A stretch of DNA of 64,000 nucleotides from Ptychodera flava. Its lineage: Eukaryota > Hemichordata > Enteropneusta > Ptychoderidae. The number at the start of each line of letters is the position of its first letter. Positions within the stretch are counted from its first letter, which is position 1. The notes beneath the pieces are model-generated. The model did no database searches, had not been told where the DNA came from, and was given only the letters and a program-made list of their open reading frames with translations. A program made the translations under genes and the position numbers. The DNA lies in the NCBI RefSeq assembly GCF_041260155.1, contig NC_091942.1, forward strand, positions 2,304,501 to 2,368,500. The letters are read 5' to 3'. Of this stretch, positions 10,801 to 20,300 are shown one piece after another.

Positions 10801-12064
10801 TGTGAGCTAAAAATAGGTATCTGATGTCTATACATGTCTCTGACCTTTTCCTGTTTTGAACCCTTTTGATGCCAGACAGTATCACTTCCCCATCTGCCAA
10901 GTCAGTCAAAAGCGGTATTGAGCCAAAACCACATGTATTTTCACCCAGTGGTTTGACCTGTTACAACAGCTCTAGTCTGTAAAAAATCATGTTTACAGTA
11001 TCTATGTTTTCAGAGCCCTCCAAATGTTCAATATTTTGTTAAAATGCACCATACAAGACATGTTCTGCCTCAATAGTTTTAACCAACTTGACCTGATGGT
11101 GGAATATGAACTCTAACTTACCAATTTCAGGGCACACAAGTCATTTCTAACTCTTTCAAGTTCAGAACTTCTCCTTGAACTCAGGATCAACTTGACACCA
11201 GCTTTGTAGAATCCATGGGCACATGCTGTAACATGCAACAAGCTTGTGTAATTCATTTTACTATAATGTGACAATGATTACCAGTGAGTTAGTTGAGGCT
11301 TGCCTGTAGCAGACCTTATCTTAGTAAATAATTGTGCAATATAAATAACGAGCCAGTATAAATTCTTTGTTTTGTATCTGCGTGTATAGGTTTTCTGAGT
11401 TGTTGGCAAGAAAACCAGCTAACAATACTTGCAGACTTTTCCATCATTGGTGATATTCTTTTGCACAACCAAGCCATGACTTACAACATAATACAACCAC
11501 TGAACCATGTGGTGATGTAAATTGGTATCCTCTAGAAGTATATCGTTAAAGAATGTGCATGTTGTGTGAGAAACCTGTTGATTAAAGACCAATTGATTTG
11601 GTGTTAAATTTTCTGTCTGTTTTTCTACCGCTTACCAACATTCCCTTTCAGAATTCTGAGTCGATATAAAACAAAGAATTTACTTCCCTTGGCCTTGTTT
11701 TCTACATTCAATACACTACATATTCTGTCATTTACGATAATTTACAGACTTTGTCAATACTTTCGTACAAAGTAAGAATGGAGAGTGGCAGAGTGAATGG
11801 AGGTGAATTATGGATGGCACTTCGTTTGCAAAATGTATGTGACACGGGTATACTGATTTATCACTTACATTCCCCGACACCTGAACTTGCACCTGTGATC
11901 CAGACTACCTTGTCTCTTAGCGATTCCAAACCTTGTTTATAACGAATTCGTCGTAGTAACCATAATAATCCAAGGCCACCAACAGCAATGGCTGCAAGCG
12001 CTGCGGCTGGAGTGAGATCATTCATTGTATAACAGTGGTCTGATAGCTGTTGTAGTTCTGACAC
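1644..12064 (-). CDS. DHRS7B: DHRS7B-like short-chain dehydrogenase/reductase (5' part, 3 exons, truncated by window edge)
   Basis: Predicted NAD(P)(H)-dependent membrane-anchored oxidoreductase of the classical SDR family, closest by eye to human DHRS7B. Coding exons on the minus strand: 12064-11869, 11225-11122 and 1863-1644; the joins keep one frame (phase 2/1, then 0). Exon 1 gives a short hydrophobic anchor (ALAAIAVGGLGLLWLL), a basic stretch, then the cofactor glycine motif TGASSGVG. Exon 2 continues with the helix and strand that follow it (CAHGFYKAGVKLILSSRR). Exon 3 holds INNGGIS, the family NNAG motif with G for A, followed by RGTAVDTTLDVD and NYFGAVALTKG, which resemble DHRS7B closely. 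The Ser and YxxxK catalytic residues are not in the window. The start could be 12064 or the in-frame Met at 12025. A full LINE sits in intron 2. Lies head-to-head with USP22. DHRS7C or DHRS7 are alternatives. Confidence 0.85.
2822..2859. repeat. Short palindromic repeat end, shared with 46047-46085
   Basis: About 37 bases beginning CTAATAGCTTCTATAGAC and ending TATAGTAGCTAAAAAT, centred on a TATAGACTATAGTCTATA palindrome. The same end occurs at 46047-46085 next to an ACAT microsatellite, so this is probably the terminal fragment of a dispersed element. Confidence 0.5.
5560..5927 (+). repeat. Dispersed repeat related to the 45.4-46.1 kb element
   Basis: Contains GGAACCTGCATACCAAGTTT then AAATCTGACCTGGGGTTA, matching by eye the modules at 45469-45520 (GGGACCTGTACACCAAATAT then CTGACCAGGGGTTTT). 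Both are followed by a GACATACATACA segment. It ends GGAGATCAATAAAG just before the ATT-rich target of the LINE, like a retroposon 3' end with AATAAA. Confidence 0.45.
5928..5947. repeat. LINE target-site duplication, 3' side copy
   Basis: 20-bp ATT-rich sequence with one C (TTTATTATTATTATCATTAT), identical to 10725-10744 on the other side of the LINE. Because it is microsatellite-like, part of the identity could be chance or slippage. Confidence 0.6.
6134..7285 (-). CDS. LINE ORF2, C-terminal part after a frameshift
   Basis: Continues ORF2 in another frame after a small indel near 7235-7250; both frames can be read through WR..V and KVMIFRKGG. Encodes the thumb and C-terminal region of the retrotransposon protein (YYKYLGLLLSS, ILSYGAEIWGF, RRWCRLLLGVP), then a zinc-knuckle-like CKICNTNTVEDEYHFLVIC (C-x2-C...H...C) near the end. 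The first residues before the shift are out-of-frame sequence, so the apparent Met is not a real start. Part of a single element with 7164-9596. Confidence 0.85.
   Translation of the reverse strand: MIFFLHFVQNGVWRLSRQTKVMIFRKGGHPSRLEKWYFRGEMLEIVSYYKYLGLLLSSRNSWSKAVYTLAYQASKALNILSASRRKLDFLDINVHFKLFDAMIVPILSYGAEIWGFQYFEVLENVQRRWCRLLLGVPKHTTTEAVMGECGRLPIYCITLKRCIAYWLKLLEMPPHRIPRQAYLMLCNLDSMGRNTWATSVKDILFSFGFGFAWVSQEVGNKNHFLHIFENRVKDVYKQRWLEKVSMKPKLRTYIQFKSLLEPEKYLYLRCNHQAIRMFTYFRCSILPLAMEEGRRDNIAPAFRFCKICNTNTVEDEYHFLVICPLYNSLRLRYLPKDLFLEPNFCKFITFMRSSLSDDLLSLCNFVHRAFRLREKAVMYVYSQ
7164..9596 (-). CDS. LINE ORF2: endonuclease and reverse transcriptase
   Basis: Large retrotransposon protein, cut short by a frameshift at about 7235-7250. 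N-terminal exonuclease-endonuclease-phosphatase domain: LTWNIRGLKQ, VGLQETF, GGDFNARTG, VIDYVIMSSDL and SDHFPI hold the usual Asn, Glu, Asp and His positions of APE-type LINE endonucleases. Reverse transcriptase follows: KSGKAPGPDGIPNEFY, NNYRGISLLNALGKVF, FIDFSKAFDRINH, GVRQGCILSPILF and the catalytic LLYADDVVIF. It starts 18 bases after the ORF1 stop. Its function is nicking target DNA and copying the element RNA at the nick. No internal stop was seen before the shift. Confidence 0.93.
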   Translation of the reverse strand: MNSSLSILTWNIRGLKQKLGNSDFISLCSKYDIVGLQETFCTESDNLDILQNYVVFSSPAKKRFVKGRPSGGSALYIKKNIADKVSRVNVDIDNCIFIKLHKSLFLFDSDVIFGCCYLRPESILDTIDTLENDLIAMKSNFPDSLFILGGDFNARTGTDDDFIFDDSLSFLPIDTDMYNSSDFHAPRNSKDTLVNEAGKALLNICRNFGIHIVNGRTANDIEGNITHVSSTGGSVIDYVIMSSDLFSYVNHLEVLPRIESDHFPITCHLRSKNIHTQKANCPVGTVSNSIVYRMTEKCRIHFSDNLRSASVHNLLEDSKRALPNISRSIHILNDALKVAGADGRIQTSSQKKQTTFQPPWFGVLCQQAKNSVYDKLKLFRQLGCSDSLNQYKTAKKSFRQICKNCKANYQQSVRNRFREAALNNSGEFWTILKSVTGRKKSSTSDIDIQTWFQYFSDLYRKCNDLKSGDLEFLQSVEDQLANYVSGDGPEEIVHDTNDVLNTPITEDEVLKCLKKLKSGKAPGPDGIPNEFYCSAADIILPVLVELFNLIFDSGIFPSEWSSAIVIPLFKKGDTGDANNYRGISLLNALGKVFTAVLNVRLTTWSDSSNIVSDCQSGFRKNHSTVDNIFVLHSIIQKYLSIRRGKIYCLFIDFSKAFDRINHSLLLYKLLSLGMKGKMFKILHSMYSGIKSCVRAGNVSSQYFECPAGVRQGCILSPILFSFFIEELNHMFMSSGQMGIQLTQEICDLFDLLYADDVVIFADSIRNLQRLIDILSTFCTKWRMEVISTNESYDFSKRGSSLPFRKVVFPW
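9615..10574 (-). CDS. LINE ORF1: 2A-like motif, coiled coil and L1-ORF1-like RNA-binding region
   Basis: 319 codons. Residues about 40-65 hold a hydrophobic run (KLCLVWLLVVA) directly followed by GDVERNPGP, a canonical 2A-like DxExNPGP sequence, at which the ribosome would release the upstream peptide before the final Pro. After it comes a heptad-rich coiled coil (about residues 75-165), then LENRSRRNNLVFYGV, the entry to an RRM-like domain seen in L1-type ORF1 proteins, and a basic C-terminal domain. The product should bind the element RNA as an oligomer. Start uncertain: Met 10574, or Met residues nearer the 2A. The hydrophobic run before 2A could act as a secretory signal, as described for some sea-urchin 2A sequences; that is inference here. 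Confidence 0.85.
   Translation of the reverse strand: MGISTAQYRAKIGTFGGGNPFRHTKSFKMATLTVPLMNCHMSLSIKLCLVWLLVVAGDVERNPGPPRSKPDLATKDDIVGIHEKLDKIITESEFVHQKLELLQNRMDGIEDDIAELRDNLQNNSTKLADIESKHEAFGGITSTLDQLRKDNCVLRRANDDLENRSRRNNLVFYGVSQEEPNETWNTSEEKVKSILSNNLGITDDIDFERVHRISNAPEIRGSKPIIAMFTRFKDKSRVFSAASKLKGTDISIGEDFSKRIRAIRSKLLSFRKSLLDDNPSLKIQVRYDKLTYVDNNGQRKTYKVNEETGQIVEIKEPVR
10380..10403 (-). other. 2A-like ribosome-skipping motif in LINE ORF1
   Basis: Codons for DVERNPGP. All residues of the D-x-E-x-N-P-G-P consensus are present. Predicted separation is between the last Gly (10385-10383) and Pro (10382-10380), releasing an N-terminal peptide of up to 64 residues. Confidence 0.9.
10725..10744. 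repeat. LINE target-site duplication, 5' side copy
   Basis: Same 20-bp sequence as 5928-5947. It runs on into more ATT/ATC repeat to about 10764, so the LINE probably inserted into an existing microsatellite. Confidence 0.6.
11122..11225 (-). CDS. DHRS7B: DHRS7B-like exon 2
   Basis: 104 nt between a TACAG acceptor and a GTAAG donor. It completes the split Ser codon from exon 1 and reads SCAHGFYKAGVKLILSSRR, then a charged helix, as expected just after the Rossmann glycine motif of DHRS7B. It ends in phase 0. Confidence 0.85.
11869..12064 (-). CDS. DHRS7B: DHRS7B-like exon 1: membrane anchor and TGxxxGxG motif
   Basis: Starts at Met 12064 (alternative in-frame Met at 12025, just before NDLTPAAALAA). 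Encodes a hydrophobic N-terminal anchor, the basic segment RRIRYK and the nucleotide-binding motif WITGASSGVGE. Ends at a GTAAGT donor (11868-11863) after one base of a split codon. Confidence 0.85.
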
Positions 12065-14269
12065 AATTTACAAGAAACCGCTGTGAGAATGAAAAAAATA
12101 GTCAAGTTATTTGAAATACGGGTAAATTGAGAGGTACAGCATTGCAATGACTGTAGCAAGTGGCTTGTCTGCAGAAACTGCTCTAAACTAGACAACTTAA
12201 TTTCTAATCAATTTTCAACAGCATTATCTGACAAGCCGTTTCAAACTTGTTTCGACAAATTTGGCCAAAAATACTAATATAGGCTAATTTCATTATTATT
12301 TGAACAAATCCACAACTTTCATAAGAATATTAAAAGCCATTGGATTACTTTTTGGGAAAAGCTTGTTTTAGGCAAAATTCCAATAACAGCGATATGTGTT
12401 AGGCATGTTTGACTTCTGACCTGCAGATTAATACAACATCAACATGATGTAATTAATTGATGCACTGTAGAAGTAGCAGTATTATGTTAAATAAATATGA
12501 TTATAACATGTGACAGTAAACTGTGTCTAAATAAATTTATTTCCAAATGGAGAAAATAGAAAACAAGTTAAATACTTGGAGACATCCCTTCAGAGTAGTG
12601 GATGGTATTGTACCAATAACTGCTGTAAGGTTCTGTGCATGAATTTTGTGAAAATTTTATTTCAGTCATCATGCATTCAATTCAAGTCATGGGACAATTG
12701 TCTTTAAACCCAAAAAGTTACACCCAAATGAAGTAAGATGAGTGTTTAATGGAGGAAGGTGTATAATGATAGGTTATACACTTGCCCTGTATGGATGAGG
12801 GTTTAGAGATTTATTGGACTGACCCGTGGCTTGTCCAATACCTCACTTACTGAGCCCTCATGCATACAGGGCTGCAATTTATGAACATAAGTCCATGCAG
12901 ATAGAACTGTATTTTGGGGAAAATTTTGTACCAATTTGCAGTGCCCAAAATAGTACTATCTATCAGTCCTCATACTACAATTAAGCAAGCTTAATGTATG
13001 TTTGCAAAGTCTAGGACATTCCCTCCAGTCTATGATGGATGGCAACAATATCACTCATGCACAGTTGCAACTATTGCGCCTTTAACCATGCTACGCATAA
13101 TTCACAATCTGGTGTCTATGATACATACACTTCAGCAAGAGATTATCACCCAGTAAAAAGTCAAACCTCAAGTCCAAACGATGCTAATACCGTAACCCTC
13201 CAAATCAGTATACTGTGCTTTGCTGATGTGCAGAAAACTGCTGATCACGTTTACATACAAATATGATATTGCTAAGTGCCAGTTTGTTCATTTATACACT
13301 CACGAACCACTACTGGTTTTCAGCACTCTTATTGCGCATGACAAACCTTCACACTTGGGAAATATCTTCAAATCATAACATGAGCTACTCCTAACATTGG
13401 GTAATCTGCTATAATTATCAACATGACTGGTGTGACTGTCCCAATATAGTTGTTTCTGAATTCATAGATTTGCTTGTACAATGTAATTAAGACCATGTCA
13501 TCTAACTTTTATGGTATTTCTCACAATCTACATATTCTGACTTGGACATCAACAAAAGCATTCACATCATACGTGTTGCTGTTCAAGCATGACCATCTTC
13601 ACCATCTTTTGATGGTGATGTGACAACTGACAAATTCGTCAAGCTCAAAAACACTTCATTTGTAGTAGTTACTGCCGTTGCCTTTCTCATTACGAACATG
13701 GCCTTCGTACAAGTCATCCCTTGAATCACCACTCCATCCTCATTGCGTCATATTATTGTTGCTAAGCACCAGCTCCGCAGTGACCAAGGCAAGGTCACCC
13801 TTCAGTCATCTGCCGCACCTCTCTTTCTGCGTGCTACCTCTACCGAGTCTACGTCACGACTCGACATGGTGCACGTGCAAGCCCCTATCTGTCAAAAGGG
13901 AATGCCTGTGTTCTTTGTTTGATTTTTGCTATCTCACGCGCGATCGGACACAACTCTATATCGCAGGTTGTTTTTGCGATGTACAACGCTTTTCTTGCGA
14001 ACCGAGATTTTCGGCAAAATAGCGTGAAACCTACTTGTGATATCTTCCTCGCAAAGTGACCCCGGAAGCGGAAACCTTCGCTTGGTATGTGTTTGTATGC
14101 GCATTGAGTTGGTGCGCAGTAACACAGCTGCACACTTACACATTGTAACATTGTGTCCATTTTATTCTCAATCACAAACTTCTCCGTCCCTGGCTTCAAA
14201 ATTGACCGGCACAAATTCTACCACACTGGCTACAACGGCTGCAAAGTTTTCACACCGTTTGCTGCCAAC
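12065..14269. promoter_or_regulatory. Head-to-head intergenic region, probable promoters of DHRS7B-like and USP22
   Basis: 2.2 kb separating two divergent start codons. The part near USP22 (about 13690-14270) is visibly richer in CpG than its surroundings, as expected for a housekeeping promoter. Open frames on both strands there are short and overlap each other, so I do not treat them as genes. No clear TATA box or transcription start could be assigned by eye. Confidence 0.5.
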
Positions 14270-14389
14270 ATGAGCCTGTCAGGCTGCCAACATTTGAGCA
14301 GCTTCAAGGCGTCTAAAGGCACACGACCATACCGAATTATTCAGTCGTATTTTGTGTACTGCTGTTCGCCCGAAAATAGGAAGCGAAAG
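14270..14389 (+). CDS. USP22: USP22 exon 1
   Basis: Residues 1-40. [13 protein letters not shown] matches the first zinc ligands (C and H) of the UBP zinc finger; it ends NRKRK at a GTACGT donor in phase 0. Confidence 0.85.
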
Positions 14390-17300
14390 GTACGTCATTT
14401 CTTAGTCAAAATTTCCGGTTTTTGCGTCAAATAAACTGGTGAACATTGTGTAGATGTGTCATCCATTATCGGTATGGTGTCACTAAAGTGATTCCACTCA
14501 TGCATTTGTCCGTTTTCCGTTATTTTTCGCGTTTTCTTTGTACCGTTCCATGGCCAGAGCACGAGACGCAGTTCGTAGCGGCCGACGCACCGGTGCAATT
14601 TTGACATGTGCAATGAATTCTTTGTTTTAGTATTCTAGCAACCACTCCACAAAGACATAACCACGGAAAATGGAGCATCCTTTCACACCAAGCGTAGATA
14701 TAGTCGGATTTTCGAAAACAATGGAATAAATCACGTCTGTTCACTTTTATACCGACTAACTACGCACGTACCAAGTTGAGCAAAGAAGCCCTGTGTTGTA
14801 AATCGCCGCTACTCCAGTTGTCATGTCATTGTTTAACGTTGATTTTAACAAGTTTTGTTTGTTTTTAGTTTGTATTGTTATTGTTTTACAACATTATACC
14901 TTAAAGTAACATAAATACAGCCGTCTAGATGGTTGGCTGTCCAATACTCCGGAAGGCCTAAAAATCCTTATAACTGTGAGAGTACGTGACAGACAGTTCT
15001 TTATTTTGTCATGTGCGACCTTGACACTCTCCTTGCTTGTGACGATGTTGTGAGTTTTAAACAGTATTCCGCTCGTTGTATTTTAAATTTGTCGAATTTT
15101 ACAATACATAGGTAATTTGTAAACTGTCTCAGTAGGTGAATTATTCACGTAAGTTGATCGTATTTCTGTCAGATTTACTCTGAGAACACTGTGAGCGTGA
15201 TCGACCACCGCCGTGCCACCGGTGGCCTTAGTTTACCTTTAATTCTGGAGGTTACCGTCACGGTAGCTGTTCAAACGAACACCAAGGTTGACATTGCCTA
15301 TTCCAACAATCCATAACAAGCAGATAGAAAATGCAAACGTGATCCTCCGTGATGGACTTAATAATAATGGAAAATACGAACTTTTGGAATTACATTACCA
15401 CTGAAGTGAAACAATCTTCGAATGATATGAATTGACCACCCCCTACAGAACAATGACATGACAGTCAACACTTTGTGTTATGTTATACTCAACAATCACA
15501 TATTTTCACAGTTTGTAGCAGAAAGCAGGACTTTGAAGGGACTGAGGAAGATCATAAATAATTTCAATATCATGTATAATTTTACGAGCAATGTTAGAAG
15601 ACCAAGCTTGCAATAATATGAGATTTGAAGAGGGTGTTGTACAGTTCGACCTTGTGATTACCATGTATCAGAGAGGTTTGCATATATGAGATGCATACCA
15701 CATCAGTTACGTTGATGGGGGCAAAGTACTATAAAGTAGTTGCACCCATCAGATAAATAGTTATTATGCCTGCTTCAAAGGCAGCTTCAAAGTTTGAGTA
15801 AGAGTATTTTCAGATTTTATGGGAGAGCAATTTTAATGCCCTCAAGATGATACTCGTGCAGATAATTGTTATTTATTGAACAGGTGTGAGGAAAATCTGG
15901 TCTTTCCTTTATTTAATTCTTTTCACACAAGATTTGATAAATTGGCTTTATCCCCTATTTCAAAAGTCTTCTTGATCAATGATTTATATATGAATATGTT
16001 GCATAATAACACAATTTTATTTCAATGTTTATTTTTTTACAAAATATACAGGCAAAAGCATGTGTTTGTCATATATGCGGGAATCATAACCAACGTCTTC
16101 ATTCATGTTTACACTGTGTGTTTTTTGGGTGCTACGGTAGAAAACATATACAAGAACATGCAAGACAAAAACGACATCATTTAGGTAAGTATATGGAGGC
16201 CCACCATCAACGCAAATATTTAACCCTTTCACCACCAAAATTTGGTTCAGTCCTTTTGTTCTCTATGGCAAAGTTGGACTGCTACATGTAGGGACATGGG
16301 GTGAAAGGGTTAAATGTTTAATAATGAAGTTCCAAGCAGCATCTCGAGGAAGCATGGATAATGCAACCCCCACATGGTAAACACGGCTTACTAGTACTAC
16401 ATTTTACCTCAAAGGTTTTTAAAGCTAGAATATAAAATTATGATTTGAACTTTCCCAGATGTAATAAATTGCGAAGAAAAGTTTGCAATTTAATGACTAG
16501 TTTTTTTTAACAACAACACATTTCAAAAGAAAATCTACTCAGTAATTGAATATCAAGTATATATACACACTATCCATGGCATGTCTGTGACATGCATAGA
16601 TCACACATGTTTGCTCGTGATACTTGAAGTAGACGTAAACTCATTCCCCAAAAAGAAATGCAATGACTTTTATTTGTCATGCCCATGTTTTCATCATCCG
16701 TGGTCCATAATTAAAGGCTTTAGTATACAACCCTGTCTGGCTTGCAGTGTGACCAGAATGCTTTGACAAGAAGTCTGCCTCATTGACATAGGCATTAAAG
16801 GGCTGATGATTTGTTCCAGAAAAGAGAAAAGTGTTTGCATTTTGAAAAAATTAAATTTTTAGAAAGTTAATATTTATCACATGTCAAGTATAACTGTTGT
16901 GGCTCGCTGAAAGTGATTTTGTAGTGTGCACCTAATAACAGAGTTGTTTTAATCCATATGTAACTATGTGCATCTCCATAATTACATCTGCAGCAACTTA
17001 ATATATTACTTTACGTGAATTAATTTTAATACATTGACATTAACCTTTTCAGGCCAGTTGAGACTGTACATAAGGGTGATCTAGGGCATGTTGTAAAAAA
17101 GTCAGACCTGAAAGGGTTAAGCTTTGGGCGGTTCTTGTTTATCTACCCATCATTAGAATAATTTAAATAAAGTACAAATGTCATTGCCATAATTATGTAC
17201 CACATATCACATATTTGTGCAAGTCCCTATAACTACTTATAGCCTACCCAGTGATTTACAGCTTTATGTGTGACACATCTTTATAACAGAATCTTTCAAT

Positions 17301-20300
17301 GACAACAATAGTCTACATGCCCTTTGTTGTGTTGTACCAAGGACAACCAGAGTTCAGTACTTTGTGTAATGTCCATTGTAGTCAGTTATCTGCAAGACAA
17401 AAGAAAGAAAGATTAGCATTTCAATGTAATTCCTGATGGGCGATCTGCCATCCCTTTCCTGTACAGATAAGCAAGAGTACATCCTATCGCTGAGGGGGGT
17501 TAATCAAACAAATCCTCAATAAGATTACATTCCATTGACGTTACCTGTCACAATACAAATAATTCAAATACTTGATGCAATATAATAGTGGTATCAGACT
17601 GTCACATGTAGATGCATGCGTCTGCTTGTTCAAAGCTGTGTTCAAGTTTGGAATCTTGATATTTACATCTGCAGAGGGAAGTAGAAATTTATGAATGTTT
17701 TACAAAAAACATAGGTTTGTGGTAGAAATATCCTCAACACAGCCTGCTTATGCTGAGATAACAAGCAATGTGATTAGCATTATGAAAATCTTCAATAATT
17801 TCTTCTTGCATAAAATTTCCATTTCCCTCTGAGGCAAATGCAACAAGTGTTGTTCTATATAAAGTTGCATGTTAATGTTACTTCAGGTCATATTCTGATG
17901 ATATGAATCTCATATTAATTTCTCTCATGTCATCTCTCATTTTAGCTGTTGATTTAAGTTATGGTGCTGTTCTTTGTTTTTTGTGTGGAGACTACGTATA
18001 TGACAGAGACCTTGAATTTATCGCCAGGGAAGTCAAAGCCAAAGCTGCCAAATCAATAGGTAAGGAATGAAATGAAACGGCAAATGCGTGTTTTGTGAAA
18101 CTTTGAAGCAGCAAGGTGATCTGCTGACTGTCTGATGCCAGGGTCATTAGACGGCCAGTAGATATGTGACTTGTGATATTTTTCACTACACGTGTACTCA
18201 GTTATCAGTATGTCCATTGCAGATTCTTTTTCTACATGTACTCTCCAAGCATGTTGAAATACCCACTATTTTGCTTGTCAACACAGCATTTATACTTGAA
18301 AATGAACTGTTATTGGTTACATGTGAATTTTGGTCCAGATCGGAATTCATTTGTTAACCATAGCAATGCAGTCTACAAATATATAAATTGAGTTGACAAG
18401 CTGTCTAAATACTCTGTATCTCAACATGTTTTTGGAGTAGAATAAACAATTGTAGTTAACATTAAAACAAAAGTAGTGAACAATCATCAAAATTTACAGG
18501 TCTTAGCCCTTTTATGTCATTAATGTTAAAAAAATAGTATGGGAAGAGGTGCTGTTCAGGTTTTGCATGCATGCTTGCATAGGCAAAGATTCAGTGTAGG
18601 GGACAATATATTATTACATAGAATATTCTTTGTAATGTAAGGCATTATCAATTACAAAGCTATGACATATGCAGGATTCTCCCCTGAAGTCAAAAACAAG
18701 CGTTTTATATTGATAATGTTTGCAAACATTGGATTAGAACAATTTCACCTCATGATTATCAAATTGGTACATTCTAGAATATCCATCTCTTGTCAAAACA
18801 CCTTACATATGCTGCAGGCTCCCTTTGTTTAGGATGCTAGCAGACTGATCGCATCAAAGACTTTCATCTTTACCTGGTTTCATATATCATCATATGGCAT
18901 CGTGTGAAGTTAAGTGTAACCAGGGAAACGGATATTGTCATGTTCTGCTTACAGAAGACAGTTGCTTCAGTTGTTCATCATTTTGGGACTTTTGTTAACA
19001 TTTGTACAAAATACATACAGGTGTTTCACAAGTCAAAATGCACATACGTGTCAACTGTTAAAGAACCAGATGACTTTGAAGGGTATATGTCTTCATCTGT
19101 GTGTTTGCGAAAAGTTGTGTTCATAAAGTTCACAGTCACCAGTGTCTTTGCTGCAACACATAGGCTTGCACCTGTTTGCAATTCTGTATTAAGGAGCAAG
19201 CCCGTTGGCAGATAATACAGTGGGAATTATTGATCACCAAGTTGAAGAGGAAGTAGCACACAATATAAACTTGCAGATTTGATTTATCTCTGTAATGCTG
19301 CAGGAATCATAGATATTAATCCTCGCTATGCCTACATCATATATTGATATTGGGCCACAAGAACTGCCTGGCCTGTAACAATGAAAACACAGTTGCTTGT
19401 GGTTTGATACACAGCAGCAAAGGCTGTAAAGACACATGGCAAACATGATAGGTTTGTCTATCTTTCTTATTCGTACAACAGCCTTCGCTGTGAATCGACT
19501 ATAGACAACTGTGTTTTCAATGCTACGGGGCTACATGTATGGGCTGTCATTTTGCTCTGTCATGTGAATTCCCCATGCACGCCTTAGTCAGGAAGACGTG
19601 ACGAAAATCTCTTTCTCTGGCGCACATGTGTGAGGAATTTGCCTCACGAGGCAAAAATTATCAAACATGTTGAATATTTTGCTCAACCGCACGAGAGAAG
19701 AAAAATCACCTACACAAGAGTTAAATGGCCTGAGCAAACAAATGAAATTTTGCTCAGCTAATTTCTCTTGTGTGCGGTAGACATGAAGTACCTGCTGGAA
19801 CAGAAGTTGCAATCCATCAGCATGTTTCTGGACATGGAGATGTTTGTTCAATGGTGAAATCAAGTGAAGCTGATATGTCAGGAATGTGCAAATCAATGAT
19901 GGCTCAAAAATGGTCATGAAAACTTTAAAGTTAGTTCAAAAACACATACAGCATCTGTGTCTAAGTTCTCCAGGGCAAATTTATTTGTGGTCAGGCTGAC
20001 TTGCCAGCACTTGGTAGTGGAACTGTGATGTTTGTACTGGTATAATGGGCCTACTTATGAATGAAATGTCGCCCTCTGACTACTATGTGCAGTTGAAAGC
20101 GGATGCTGAAGACACTGTGTTAATGCGTTACATACAAAGTACTGTGGATAAAGTGCACACAGCAATACACATACCGGTAGTTTTATCTGTGTTTCTTCAT
20201 GTGGTTATGCTTTAGTGAAAAGGATGTAAAGAGTTCTGAACTTGACGGTGGCAGTTCGAGATCAGTGACTGTAGTGGACCCAATGAAGAAGGAGGGCTTA

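Noticed and set aside
13678..14214. Overlapping open frames of about 110 codons on both strands
   Set aside because: They mirror each other in the CpG-rich USP22 promoter region and show no family motif.
19640..19795. Loose inverted repeat (CAACCGCAC...AGAGAAG against CTCTTGTGTGCGGTAG)
   Set aside because: Arms are short and interrupted, and no flanking duplication was found.
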